Assembly: GCA_902789415.1 (NCBI GenBank)
Contig: CADAOD010000008.1
Coordinates: 1 to 64,000 of the forward strand
From: an uncultured Prevotellaceae bacterium
GTDB taxonomy: Bacteria; Bacteroidota; Bacteroidia; Bacteroidales; Bacteroidaceae
Direction: 5' to 3'
Length of the DNA stretch: 64,000 bases
The notes under the pieces were generated by a model. The model saw only the letters and a program-made list of their open reading frames with translations, did not search any database and was not told where the DNA came from. Both the position numbers and the translations under genes were made by a program. This document shows, one piece after another, positions 25,085 through 33,371 of the stretch (its first letter is position 1; each line of letters opens with the position of its first letter).

Positions 25085-26071
25085 ATGATTAACAGAGAAA
25101 TTATCAGAATTAAGATTGTTCAGTTAACCTACGCCTACTATCAAAACGGTAACAAGAACATCGACACGGCTGAGAAAGAGTTATTTTTCAGTCTCTCGAA
25201 AGCTTATGACCTCTACAACTACATGTTGGCCCTCATCGTGGCCGTTAATAAAGAAGCAAGCCGCCGTATGGAGGTGATGGTACAGCGTGCCAAGCGCGAA
25301 GGTACCCCCGAGCCATCGCAGCGCTTTGTATTGAACCGTTTTGCCATCCAGCTGGCCGAGAATAAGCAGCTTAACGACTTTATCAGCACCCAGAAGAATG
25401 GCTGGGACGAGAATGCCGCTTTTGTGGCATCGCTGCTGGAGAAGATTGAGCAGAGCGAGGTTTATCAGGACTACATGAACAACCCTGAGGACAACTACGA
25501 CGTGGACCGTGAGTTCTGGCGCAAGATATATCGTACCCTGATTCAAGACAACGATGAGCTCGACTCTATCCTGGAGGACATGAGCCTGTACTGGAACGAC
25601 GATAAGACCATTGTTGATACATTTGTACTGAAGACTATCAAGCGCTTTAACGAGGCCAACGGCCCCAAGCAGGAGTTGCTGCCTGAGTGGGACAGCGAAG
25701 ACGAGAAGGACTTTGCACGCAAGGTGTTCCGCGCAGCTATCCTGAATGCCGACCAGTACCAGCGCTACATGAGCGAGGCTTCGCGCAACTGGGACTTCTC
25801 ACGCCTGGCTTACATGGATATCATCCTGATGCAGATTGCCATCGCCGAGATGATGACCCTGCCAAACGTGCCCATCAGTGTTACTATCAACGAATACGTT
25901 GAGATTGCCAAGTTCTACTCTACCCCAAAGAGTGCCGGCTACATTAACGGTATGCTGGATGGTATCGCACGCAACTTGGTTGAGAGCGGACGCCTGGCTA
26001 AGTTTATCGAGCCTAAGAAGGAGAGAGAATATAAACCCAAGAAACAAATTATAACGAAAGAAAATGACTAA
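25085..26071 (+). CDS. nusB: Transcription antitermination factor NusB (long form)
   Basis: It begins MINREIIRIKIVQLTYAYYQ. The classic NusB fold lies at about 205-310 (FARKVFRAAILNADQYQRYM, DIILMQIAIAEMM, ITINEYVEIAKFYSTPKSAG, the last being the NusB signature). NusB with NusE binds boxA RNA in rRNA operons. At 328 aa it is more than twice the E. coli length, as usual in Bacteroidetes, because of a duplicated-looking helical N-terminus. It overlaps yajC by 8 nt. Confidence 0.9.
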   Translation: MINREIIRIKIVQLTYAYYQNGNKNIDTAEKELFFSLSKAYDLYNYMLALIVAVNKEASRRMEVMVQRAKREGTPEPSQRFVLNRFAIQLAENKQLNDFISTQKNGWDENAAFVASLLEKIEQSEVYQDYMNNPEDNYDVDREFWRKIYRTLIQDNDELDSILEDMSLYWNDDKTIVDTFVLKTIKRFNEANGPKQELLPEWDSEDEKDFARKVFRAAILNADQYQRYMSEASRNWDFSRLAYMDIILMQIAIAEMMTLPNVPISVTINEYVEIAKFYSTPKSAGYINGMLDGIARNLVESGRLAKFIEPKKEREYKPKKQIITKEND

Positions 26072-26384
26072 TTTTGTACTCGCTGCACAGGCAGCACAGA
26101 ACGGTGGCGGTATGAGCATGATTATCATGATGGTAGCCATCTTTGCTATCATGTGGTTCTTCATGATCCGCCCACAGCAGAAGAAGCAGAAGGAAATCCA
26201 GAAGTTCCAGAACGAACTTTCGGAAGGTACCGAGGTTGTAACTGGTGGCGGTATCCACGGCACCGTTAAGAGCATCGATCTGGCTAAGAACACCGTCGAC
26301 ATCAAGATTGCTCGCGACGTGGTTGTAACCGTCGAGAAGACTTCGGTTTACAAAGATATGGCAAGCACTCTGCAGAGCAAGTAA
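26064..26384 (+). CDS. yajC: Preprotein translocase subunit YajC
   Basis: One membrane helix (about 17-36, MSMIIMMVAIFAIMWFFM) is followed by IRPQQKKQKEIQKFQNEL and the beta domain EGTEVVTGGGIHGTV. It is an accessory of the SecDF complex. It is translationally linked to nusB and followed directly by the YbbR gene. Confidence 0.93.
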   Translation: MTNFVLAAQAAQNGGGMSMIIMMVAIFAIMWFFMIRPQQKKQKEIQKFQNELSEGTEVVTGGGIHGTVKSIDLAKNTVDIKIARDVVVTVEKTSVYKDMASTLQSK

Positions 26385-27374
26385 ATGAAGGATATCTTGG
26401 GGAGAACCCTAACAATATTGCGTAAGCTCCTTTTTAGCAAGGCTAACAAGGAGCTACTGCATTTTGTGTTCTTCCTGGCACTTTCGGGTATCTTCTGGCT
26501 ACAAACCACTATGAACGAGGTGTACGAACGCGAGTTTGCCATCCCCGTTTCGGTGGCAGGTGTGCCTAAGAATGCCGTACTTACAAGCGACGAGACCGAT
26601 ACCATACGCGTAACCATTCGCGACAAGGGTATCACACTCCTTACTTATATGTATGGCAACATTCTGCGAAAGATTAACATTAACTTTAAGAACTACTCGC
26701 ACGGCAACGGTACTGGTGTGATATCGCAGCAGGAACTGCAGAAGCTGGTTTACCAGCAGCTGGCCAACGGTTCGCGCATTACGGCCATGAAGCCCGAGAA
26801 GCTGGAGTTTTACTATAACTACGGCAATAAGAAAACGGTGCCCGTGCGCTGGAGCGGACGTGTGATTCCCGAGGAGTTGTTCTTTATTTCGCGTGTGGCT
26901 TACAGTCCTGATAGCGTAACAATCTATGCCTCGCCCGAGAAGCTCGATAGTATTAACGTGGTTTATACCGAGCAGCTTAACTACGCCAACTTCCGCGATA
27001 CGCTGCGCGCCAACTGCGAGCTGGCTAAGATTAAAGGCGTAAAGATGATACCCGACCACGTGCGGGTTACCTTCTGCACCGACGTTCTTACCGAGGAGAG
27101 CATAGAGGGTGTACCCATCAGGGCCATCAATCTGCCTAAGGGCAAATCGCTCCGCACATTCCCCTCGCGCGTGAACATTACTTTTGTTACGGGCGTAAGT
27201 GTGTACCGTAATCTTAAGCCCACCGACTTTACAGTGGTGGCCGATTACAACGAGATTAAGGACCACCCGCAGGAAAAGTGCCACATTTACCTTAAGAGTG
27301 TACCACGCGGCATTTCCAGAGCACGTTTGGAAACCAGCATGGTTGACTATCTGATTGAATCGGACGAAGAATGA
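26385..27374 (+). CDS. YbbR-like domain protein
   Basis: An N-terminal membrane helix (about 24-42, HFVFFLALSGIFWLQTT) precedes repeated YbbR beta-modules (KTVPVRWSGRVIPEELFFIS, YSPDSVTIYASPEKLDSI). YbbR proteins activate CdaA in Firmicutes; the Bacteroidetes role is not established. Its ATG follows the yajC stop directly and its end overlaps coaE (ATGA). Confidence 0.85.
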   Translation: MKDILGRTLTILRKLLFSKANKELLHFVFFLALSGIFWLQTTMNEVYEREFAIPVSVAGVPKNAVLTSDETDTIRVTIRDKGITLLTYMYGNILRKININFKNYSHGNGTGVISQQELQKLVYQQLANGSRITAMKPEKLEFYYNYGNKKTVPVRWSGRVIPEELFFISRVAYSPDSVTIYASPEKLDSINVVYTEQLNYANFRDTLRANCELAKIKGVKMIPDHVRVTFCTDVLTEESIEGVPIRAINLPKGKSLRTFPSRVNITFVTGVSVYRNLKPTDFTVVADYNEIKDHPQEKCHIYLKSVPRGISRARLETSMVDYLIESDEE

Positions 27375-27937
27375 AAGTAGGCATTACGGGCGGCATTGGT
27401 AGCGGTAAAAGCTATGTGTGCCGCGTACTAAAGGCTCAAGGCATAGAGGTGTTTGATTGCGACACCGAGGCCAAACGCTTGATGCGAAATTCGGCCGAGC
27501 TGCGCCAACAGCTAACAGCGCTGATTGGCCCCGACACCTACGCACCCGATGGCACGCTGAATAAGGCCGCCGTAGCCAAATTTCTGCTGGCATCGCCCAG
27601 CAATGCCAAGGCTATCGACGCCATTGTACACCCTGCCGTTTTCGAGGCATTCCGCCAGAGTGGATTAAACTACATGGAGAGTGCCATCCTGTTTGAGAGC
27701 GGCGCCAATGTATTGGTTGATAAGGTGATTGTGGTGATAGCACCCAAGGAGGTACGCCTGCAGCGTGTAATGCAGCGCGACGGTATCAGCCGCGAACAGG
27801 CGCTGCAGTGGATGGGCCGACAACTGCCACAGCAGGAGGTAATCAGTAAGGCCGACTTTGTTCTGATTAATGATGGAGAAGCTGATATAGATAATCAAAT
27901 TAACAAAATAATAAAACAATGCAACAAACCATTTTAG
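27371..27937 (+). CDS. coaE: Dephospho-CoA kinase
   Basis: The last step of coenzyme A synthesis. The P-loop GGIGSGKSYVC lies at 6-16, FDCDTEAKRLM follows, and the lid RVMQRDGISREQAL is near 137. The 188 aa is normal. It overlaps YbbR by 4 nt and the DUF5606 gene by 19 nt. Confidence 0.95.
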   Translation: MKVGITGGIGSGKSYVCRVLKAQGIEVFDCDTEAKRLMRNSAELRQQLTALIGPDTYAPDGTLNKAAVAKFLLASPSNAKAIDAIVHPAVFEAFRQSGLNYMESAILFESGANVLVDKVIVVIAPKEVRLQRVMQRDGISREQALQWMGRQLPQQEVISKADFVLINDGEADIDNQINKIIKQCNKPF

Positions 27938-28341
27938 CAATTGCCGGTAAGCCCGGTTTATACAAGCTTGTTACTCGTGGTAACAACAATTTGATTGTAG
28001 AGGCTCTGGATGCTACTCACAAGCGTCAGCCTGCCTTCGCAACCGATCGTATCACATCACTTGGCGATATAGCCATGTTTACCGAGACTGATGATGTGCC
28101 CCTGACTGACGTACTTGACAATCTGAAGAAGCTGGAGAACGGTAAGCGTGCCAGCATCAACGAGAAGAAGGCCTCGAGCGCCGAGCTGCGCGAGTACTTT
28201 ACAAAGGTACTGCCCGAGTGGGATCAGGACCGTGTAAAGGACAGCCACATCAAGAAGCTCATCACTTGGTACAACATCCTCATCGAGGCCGGCATCACCG
28301 ACTTCAAGGACGAGGAGCCCGAGACCGAGAGCGCTGAGTAA
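27919..28341 (+). CDS. DUF5606 domain protein
   Basis: It begins QQTILAIAGKPGLYKLVTRG with the conserved LEALDATHKRQPAF-type segment and ends in an acidic tail (DEEPETESAE). The family is conserved in Bacteroidetes next to coaE; the SH3-like N-terminus suggests binding, but its function is unknown. It is the last gene of the nusB run. Confidence 0.85.
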   Translation: MQQTILAIAGKPGLYKLVTRGNNNLIVEALDATHKRQPAFATDRITSLGDIAMFTETDDVPLTDVLDNLKKLENGKRASINEKKASSAELREYFTKVLPEWDQDRVKDSHIKKLITWYNILIEAGITDFKDEEPETESAE

Positions 28342-28353
28342 GTGCTTTTTGTT

Positions 28354-28440
28354 CAACACAGAGACACAGAGATACAGAGATTTTCTTTATTATTCCTCAA
28401 AGATAATAAATCCTCTGTTACTCTGTGCCTCTGTGTTTTT
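28354..28440. repeat. CACAGAG-type palindrome between convergent genes
   Basis: Left arm: three tandem units of the type CACAGAGA. Right arm: CTCTGTTACTCTGTGCCTCTGTG, which is 23 nt of the complement. It fills the gap between two convergent stop codons and ends in T5, so it may act as a bidirectional terminator. Confidence 0.75.
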
Positions 28441-28446
28441 ATATTA

Positions 28447-29985
28447 TTATTGCTTAGCTTCGAAGGTTTGTTTGATCTTCTGTTCGCGATGTTCTACGCG
28501 AACCTCGATACCAAACTTTTCGTGGATATGCTCGGCCAAGTGCTGAGCCGAATATACCGAGCGATGCTGACCACCCGTACAGCCGAACGAGAACATCAAG
28601 CTGGTAAAGCCACGCTGAATGTAACGGCGCACATGCGCATCGGCCAACTTATAAACCGAGTCCAGAAACGTTAGTATCTCGCCATCATCCTCCAGGAATC
28701 GGATTACAGGCTCATCCAGTCCCGTAAGCTTTTTGTAAGGCTCGTAACGACCGGGGTTGTGCGTGCTTCGGCAGTCGAACACATAGCCACCGCCATTGCC
28801 ACTCTCGTCCTCAGGTATGCCCTTGCGATACGAAAAACTGAACACCTTTACCACCAGCGGACCCTGCGCATCGTATTTCGAGAAGGTGGCAGGACCATCC
28901 TGCGGATGAGCCTTATAGGGGTTAAGATCAGTCGTCTTATAACCATCGGCACGACTGGCCACTGTCTCAATTTGCTGGAACTGTGGCAGTTCGGTGAGTT
29001 TCTGCAGTATCGCTATCAGATACGGATAGTGGAACTGAGTGGATGATGCCAACAGCTCGCGCAAGTTTTGTATGGCAGGCGGTATACTCTCAATAAAATG
29101 CTTTTTCTGTTCAAAATAGCCTCGGAATCCATAGGCGCCCAGCACCTGCAAAGTGCGGAACAGTACAAACAGCGACAGACGGTTTACAAAGTGACGCACG
29201 GTAGGCACCTCGATATAGTTCTTCAGCGAGTTATAGTACTCGTACACCAGTTCGCGGCGCAGCTTGTGCGGATACTTAGCCGAAGCCTGCCACAAGAATG
29301 ATGCCACATCGTAGTAATACGGACCTTTTCGGCCGCCCTGATAATCAATAAACCAAGGGTTGCCATCGTGGTCCATCATTACGTTGCGCGCCTGAAAATC
29401 GCGATACAAGAACGATTCGCCTGGCTCCGATGTCAGGTCCTTCGCCATCAGTCTGAAGTCGGCCTCCAGTTTCAGCTCGTGGAAATCAATCTCCGTAGCC
29501 TTCAGGAAACAGTACTTAAAGTAGTTCAGGTCGAAAAGCACACTGTCAACGTCGAACTCGGCCTGTGGATAACAGTTCTCGAATTCCAGTTCGCGTGCAC
29601 CCAGAATCTGCATCTTAGGCAACTCACGGATGGTGCGGCGCAGCAGCTCCTGCTCCTTCAGGGTATAACGTCCGCCCGCCTCGCGTCCGCCACGGATAGC
29701 ATCAAAAAGCGACATGCTACCCAAGTCGGTCTGCAAGTATCGCAGCTGGTCGTCGCTGGCAGCCAGTATCTTCGGCACCGGCATCTGCAGACGTGTAAAA
29801 TGCTTGGTAAGATAAATAAACGCATGGTCCTCGTCGCGACTGGTACCAATCACACCAATCACCGTCTGGCCCTGCTTATCAGTCAACCTAAAATAAGTGC
29901 GGTTGCTACCGCCCCCAGGAATCTGCTGAACGTTAGCCGGCTCAGCACCCTTCCACTGTGTATATAAATCGATAAGTTTCTGCAT
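28447..29985 (-). CDS. APH-type sugar kinase fused to a RapZ C-terminal domain
   Basis: Residues 1-350 form an aminoglycoside-phosphotransferase-like kinase with the AmgK-like loop RDFQARN (Asp196, Asn201) and metal Asp214 in FIDYQGG. The usual HxD His is Arg195. Residues 375-512 match the RapZ C-terminal domain: FSYRKGIPEDESGNGGGYVF, THNPG (His409) and GCTGGQHRSVY (Cys469, His474, Arg475), the glucosamine-6-phosphate sensor region of E. coli RapZ. The RapZ P-loop half is missing and replaced by the kinase. A role in amino-sugar or cell-wall sugar sensing is inferred. Confidence 0.85.
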   Translation of the reverse strand: MQKLIDLYTQWKGAEPANVQQIPGGGSNRTYFRLTDKQGQTVIGVIGTSRDEDHAFIYLTKHFTRLQMPVPKILAASDDQLRYLQTDLGSMSLFDAIRGGREAGGRYTLKEQELLRRTIRELPKMQILGARELEFENCYPQAEFDVDSVLFDLNYFKYCFLKATEIDFHELKLEADFRLMAKDLTSEPGESFLYRDFQARNVMMDHDGNPWFIDYQGGRKGPYYYDVASFLWQASAKYPHKLRRELVYEYYNSLKNYIEVPTVRHFVNRLSLFVLFRTLQVLGAYGFRGYFEQKKHFIESIPPAIQNLRELLASSTQFHYPYLIAILQKLTELPQFQQIETVASRADGYKTTDLNPYKAHPQDGPATFSKYDAQGPLVVKVFSFSYRKGIPEDESGNGGGYVFDCRSTHNPGRYEPYKKLTGLDEPVIRFLEDDGEILTFLDSVYKLADAHVRRYIQRGFTSLMFSFGCTGGQHRSVYSAQHLAEHIHEKFGIEVRVEHREQKIKQTFEAKQ

Positions 29986-29993
29986 AACGTCTG

Positions 29994-30001
29994 CAAAGGT
30001 A
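29994..30001 (-). promoter_or_regulatory. -7 box TACCTTTG for the kinase-RapZ gene
   Basis: It ends 8 nt before the ATG, implying a leaderless or nearly leaderless mRNA. No clear -33. Confidence 0.5.
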
Positions 30002-30009
30002 ATGATTTT

Positions 30010-30090
30010 TAGGCACGGATTACACGGATTACACGGTTTTTTTCAGAAAATTAAAATTAATCCTTGTAAATCCGCGAAATCCGTGCCTTT
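30010..30090. repeat. CACGGATTA-type palindrome
   Basis: The left arm AGGCACGGAT is continued by two tandem ACACGGATT-type units. The right arm ends in ATCCGTGCCT, a perfect 10-bp complement of the outer arm, with a T-run after it. It is the same family as 44944-45020. Confidence 0.75.
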
Positions 30091-30094
30091 TTAA

Positions 30095-30541
30095 TTACTT
30101 GATGGTAATCCAAACAGCCTCGCCTCGGGCTTTGGCTTCTACTATCTTCTTTTTCAGGCGGTATAGCCATATCTTGCTATCCACTACCTGCCCTACCACT
30201 CGGTTTCTACCTGGCAGTATGCAGCCTTGGGTGTCGGCAGCGGTGTTGCCTGCATGTATGCGTATGCCACTGAATCGGGGCACGCCTAACAGTATGGGCA
30301 GCCACTGCTGAAACTTATGGCTCCACGAGATGACTACGGCATAACGACCTTCGGGGATGGCCGAACAGCCTTGCACTTTATGGGCGCCTGCGGCGTAGTT
30401 GCGCCAGGTAGGTTCGAGTGTGTCGCAAAAGTAATCCTCAACCTGATAGGTGCGATACTCATCTACTACTTCGCGTTCGATGGCCAATCGGCCAATTGTA
30501 TAGGTTTTGCGTTTTGCTATGCGTGTAAGTATTAATTCCAT
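30095..30541 (-). CDS. DUF5675 family protein
   Basis: MELILTRIAKRKTYTIGRLA, then DYFCDTLEP and IPEGRYAVVISWSHKFQQWL followed by GIRIHAGNTAADTQGCILPG are the DUF5675 marks. A conserved His-Asn/Gly-Cys set (HAGNTAADTQGC) suggests an L,D-transpeptidase-like or cell-wall-linked fold, but activity is not established. The gene often accompanies HU/smalltalk modules in Bacteroidales, and it does so here. It lies 9 nt after the DUF3987-like fragment. Confidence 0.8.
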   Translation of the reverse strand: MELILTRIAKRKTYTIGRLAIEREVVDEYRTYQVEDYFCDTLEPTWRNYAAGAHKVQGCSAIPEGRYAVVISWSHKFQQWLPILLGVPRFSGIRIHAGNTAADTQGCILPGRNRVVGQVVDSKIWLYRLKKKIVEAKARGEAVWITIK

Positions 30542-30550
30542 ATGCTGTAA

Positions 30551-31132
30551 TTACTTAATGTCATTTGTCATCTTGTCATTGTCATGTTTCGATTTTTGCC
30601 AGTGCGTGGCATCAATCTTTTCAACCCAGCCATCCACGTTCCATCGCGATATGATTTTAACGATGGCATTGTGCGATACCGATTTAGCCTTGAGGGCTAT
30701 CACATCGTCGACGGTAAAGGTTGGCGGCAACTGGTCGAATATCGAGCGATTGCAGCCGTAGCGGCGGCTCTCCTGCTCGGCATCAACATACTGGTTTTGC
30801 AGCACACTGCCAAACGTGCGTATCTGCTGTTCCATGCAGTACTGGGCCATCATTACCGCAAATTGGGTGCAAGCCTTGCTTTCCTTTGTGTTGCCTGTTA
30901 GCAGGTGGAAGATAACGCCACAGCGAAAGCCGATAACGGCGGCACGACGGCGATACACGTCTTTTACGTGGTCGATATCCTTGGCAGCCTCAACACGTTT
31001 CTGTTCACACCATTCTTCGATGGCATGGCGCAGCTTGGGGGTGTCAACATAGCCAGTGTACGCTCGCAGGCGGCTTACGGCCTGCTGTATGCGGTCCTCG
31101 TCTAAGGTGGTGCGGCTGCGGTATTTTGGCAT
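30551..31132 (-). CDS. DUF3987-type C-terminal fragment (193 aa)
   Basis: It resembles the all-helical C-terminal part of DUF3987/primase-associated proteins: AAVIGFRCGVIFHLLTGNTK, then ACTQFAVMMAQYCMEQQI and a winged-helix-like end (TVDDVIALKAKSVSHNAI). The helicase core is absent, so it is a fragment or a stand-alone derivative. The last residues (DNDKMTNDIK) are encoded by a tandem TGTCATT-type repeat on the plus strand. A related sequence runs off the right edge of the window. Confidence 0.6.
   Translation of the reverse strand: MPKYRSRTTLDEDRIQQAVSRLRAYTGYVDTPKLRHAIEEWCEQKRVEAAKDIDHVKDVYRRRAAVIGFRCGVIFHLLTGNTKESKACTQFAVMMAQYCMEQQIRTFGSVLQNQYVDAEQESRRYGCNRSIFDQLPPTFTVDDVIALKAKSVSHNAIVKIISRWNVDGWVEKIDATHWQKSKHDNDKMTNDIK
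30554..30589. repeat. TGTCATT-type tandem repeat inside a coding end
   Basis: Four GTCAT units spaced 7-9 nt apart. On the minus strand they read ATGACAA repeatedly and encode the terminal residues DNDKMTND of the DUF3987-type fragment. Confidence 0.6.
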
Positions 31133-31203
31133 CGGTCATCGTCATGTGTTCGTGGCGGTTTGTTTGGCGTTAACAGATTTTTACAAGTTACGATAGGGCG
31201 AAA

Positions 31204-31235
31204 TTTGGTTTACATGCGAAAATTTCGTACCTTTG
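31204..31235 (+). promoter_or_regulatory. Consensus promoter of the HU gene
   Basis: TTTG (31204-31207), 20 nt, TACCTTTG (31228-31235). The predicted leader is about 180 nt, unusually long for this window. Confidence 0.75.
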
Positions 31236-31280
31236 CATTGTCAAAAACGAGGGAGGCCGAGGGCGGCTGTTAAGGAGAAA

Positions 31281-31322
31281 AATTGCGAGCATTAATAGTA
31301 ATAATTGCAAGTATTAATAGTA
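31281..31322 (+). repeat. Two 20-nt direct repeats in the HU leader
   Basis: AATTGCGAGCATTAATAGTA (31281-31300) and AATTGCAAGTATTAATAGTA (31303-31322) differ at two positions and are 22 nt apart, two helical turns. They could be protein-binding sites in the DNA or RNA leader, possibly for HU autoregulation (inference). Confidence 0.55.
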
Positions 31323-31418
31323 GCAGGATTTTTACTTAAAAGCCAGCCCGAACCCGAACTCAAGGCGACAACGAGACAATTAATAAAAAGTTTAACAAAC
31401 AAACTATTTAAAAACATT

Positions 31419-31940
31419 ATGGCAATTAAAGTAATCGCACAGCGCCGAGTGCTAAAAATCGGCAAGAACCCTGGAGCAAAGCGCTTTGTAATGCGCCCCG
31501 ATCTGTACACTCCCATCCAGGAAAAGAAGGTATTTGCCGAGGCATCCACCCGCAGCGGTATTGCATCGGGAGTTATTAAAGCGGCTTGGGATGCCGCCGG
31601 CGAAGTGATTCGCGCGTGGGCCACCGAGGGACACTCTATCCCTATACCCGGACTGGGAACCATGCGATTCAGCGTGCGCAGTAAGGCAGTTGAAAATCTG
31701 GACGACGTAAAAACCGGACTGATTACCACCCGACGCATCGTGTTTACCCCCAGCATCGACGTGAAGGACGAGCTGAAGAATACCTCGATACAGATTACAT
31801 GTCTGGACGAAGACGGTAACGTGCTGAAGCGCGTAACCAGCGGCGACAGCGGCGACGTGGAAGACCCAGAGAACGGCAATACCAACGGTGGTACCAACCA
31901 GCCATCAAACGGCGGCGGCAACGAGTCGAACGGCGACTAA
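31419..31940 (+). CDS. HU-like DNA-binding protein with Gly/Asn-rich tail
   Basis: The IHF/HU fold variant of Bacteroidales: AIKVIAQRRVLKIGKNPGAK, IPIPGLGTMRFSVRSKAVEN and TTRRIVFTPS, about 125 residues. It ends in a disordered Gly/Asn/Asp tail (DPENGNTNGGTNQPSNGGGN). The upstream ATG at 31305 lies in the leader repeats and is rejected; AAAACATT precedes this ATG. It is followed by a smalltalk gene, the typical pair. Confidence 0.85.
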   Translation: MAIKVIAQRRVLKIGKNPGAKRFVMRPDLYTPIQEKKVFAEASTRSGIASGVIKAAWDAAGEVIRAWATEGHSIPIPGLGTMRFSVRSKAVENLDDVKTGLITTRRIVFTPSIDVKDELKNTSIQITCLDEDGNVLKRVTSGDSGDVEDPENGNTNGGTNQPSNGGGNESNGD

Positions 31941-32001
31941 GGGTTGGGGCGAAAGCCCCGCCCTAACATTCTTGCTTAGGCAAGCGAACAAGTTAGAGCG
32001 A

Positions 32002-32025
32002 AACATTAAAGATTAAACATTAAAA
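32002..32025. repeat. AACATTAAA heptamer repeat between HU and smalltalk
   Basis: ACATTAAAGATTAAACATTA is the reverse complement of the TTTAATG/C repeat found at 13070-13116. Confidence 0.6.
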
Positions 32026-32030
32026 GTACT

Positions 32031-32132
32031 ATGAGCAGAAAAGAAACCATGAAGTTTATCTTGCAGATGATTGCAAGCATCGCTACGGCGATTGTTACGG
32101 CACTCGGCACTACCAGTTGCATGGGGCTGTAA
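32031..32132 (+). CDS. smalltalk family microprotein (33 aa), second copy
   Basis: MSRKETMKFILQMIASIATA, then IVTALGTTSCMGL. It has a basic start, one hydrophobic helix and a conserved TSC-x-G end like the copy at 110. It stands 90 nt after the HU gene and before a terminator. The family is known by name only. Confidence 0.75.
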   Translation: MSRKETMKFILQMIASIATAIVTALGTTSCMGL

Positions 32133-32143
32133 AACAAAAGAAC

Positions 32144-32180
32144 GAGGGGTTCGCAGCATCACGCGGCAAGCCCCTCTTTA
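32144..32180 (+). terminator. Terminator after the HU/smalltalk module
   Basis: GAGGGG-TTCGC / GCGGCAAG-CCCCTC stem with a small bulge, followed by TTTAAAT. The convergent ROK kinase gene ends just beyond it. Confidence 0.7.
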
Positions 32181-32215
32181 AATAAAGAAAAACTTTTTCA
32201 AAAAAGATTGTCAAT

Positions 32216-33199
32216 TTATACTTCCCAACCAATGGCCGAGGCACCGAGTACAGCGGCGCTGGCACCATCGAGACCTGAAACAAGGAACTTAGCCTTGCCC
32301 TTAAAGATTTTAAGCACGTGGGCATCGTAAGCCTCGCGGATTGGTTTCATAATCAGCTCGCCAGCCTTAACCATACCACCAAAGAAAATGAATGCCTCGG
32401 GTGATGAGAAGGCAGCGAAATCGGCACAAGCCTCGCCAAGCATTTTTCCTGTGAACTCGTAGATATCCTTAGCCAGCTCGTCGCCCTTACCTGCGGCAAT
32501 CGATACGTCGAGCGATGTGATATCATCGGGGTTCATCTCGCGCAACAGCGATGGACGATCGGTCTTGGCCAGCATCTCGCGAGCGGTACGAGCCACACCT
32601 GTAGCCGAGCAGTAGCACTCCAAACAGCCTGTACGACCGCATCCGCAAACACGACCTTCCTCGCCACGAACCATCGTAACGTGACCCAGCTCGCCTGCAA
32701 AACCATCGTGACCGTAAAGCAGCTGTCCGTTAACTACAATACCCGAACCTACACCTGTACCAAGGGTGATAACAATAAAGTTCTTCATGCCACGAGCCAC
32801 ACCGTAAACCATCTCGCCGATAGCAGCAGCGTTAGCATCGTTGGTAAGCGCTACGGGAATGCCTAATGCATCGCTAAACAGCTTAGCCAGGGGCACGATA
32901 CCATCGTGAGCCCAAGGCAAATTAGGAGCAAACTCGATTGTGCCGTTATAATAGTTGCCGTTAGGAGCACCAACACCCATGGCCTTGATTTTCTCGATAC
33001 CACCCACCTGCTCGATGATAGGCTGCAAAGCCTGTACAGCGGCTGCAACATAATCGTTAACATTAGTGTAACCGCCTGTTTTGATGGCTGTTGTAGCCTT
33101 AATTTCGCCACGGGCATCAACAATACCAAATACCGAATTGGTACCTCCCAAGTCTAAGCCAATAACGTAAGGCTTAATTTCTGCGTTCTGTTCGTTCAT
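32216..33199 (-). CDS. ROK family glucokinase-like sugar kinase
   Basis: The ATP phosphate-1 motif LDLGGTNSVFGIVD lies near 15, the catalytic Asp in LTNDANAAAIGE near 121, the ROK signature GHDGFAGELGHVTM near 163-176 and the zinc cluster CGCGRTGCLECYCS near 184-197. It should phosphorylate glucose or a related hexose in the cytoplasm. The 327 aa is normal. Confidence 0.9.
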   Translation of the reverse strand: MNEQNAEIKPYVIGLDLGGTNSVFGIVDARGEIKATTAIKTGGYTNVNDYVAAAVQALQPIIEQVGGIEKIKAMGVGAPNGNYYNGTIEFAPNLPWAHDGIVPLAKLFSDALGIPVALTNDANAAAIGEMVYGVARGMKNFIVITLGTGVGSGIVVNGQLLYGHDGFAGELGHVTMVRGEEGRVCGCGRTGCLECYCSATGVARTAREMLAKTDRPSLLREMNPDDITSLDVSIAAGKGDELAKDIYEFTGKMLGEACADFAAFSSPEAFIFFGGMVKAGELIMKPIREAYDAHVLKIFKGKAKFLVSGLDGASAAVLGASAIGWEV

Positions 33200-33252
33200 A
33201 ATTATAATAAGTTTATTAGTCTATATTTTTATCAAAATTTGATTTCAAGGCA

Positions 33253-33260
33253 CAAAATTA
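33253..33260 (-). promoter_or_regulatory. -7 box TAATTTTG for the ROK kinase
   Basis: The minus strand matches TAnnTTTG, with CTTG (one change from TTTG) exactly 20 nt upstream. The leader is about 45-50 nt. Confidence 0.55.
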
Positions 33261-33355
33261 CTAATTTTTTCGGCATATCACTTGACTTTTTACGGAAATT
33301 AACCATTATTTTATAAAAGAATGATTAAAATCATTACTATGAGGAAAAATTTTAG

Positions 33356-33363
33356 TAACTTTG
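33356..33363 (+). promoter_or_regulatory. -7 box TAACTTTG for the LysE-type gene
   Basis: It ends 8 nt before the chosen ATG. The two upstream in-frame ATGs precede this box, so they should not be in the transcript. Confidence 0.55.
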
Positions 33364-33371
33364 CACCCGTT

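Noticed and set aside
33321-33371. Upstream in-frame ATGs for the LysE-type gene
   Set aside because: They precede the -7 box at 33356, so the transcript should not contain them.
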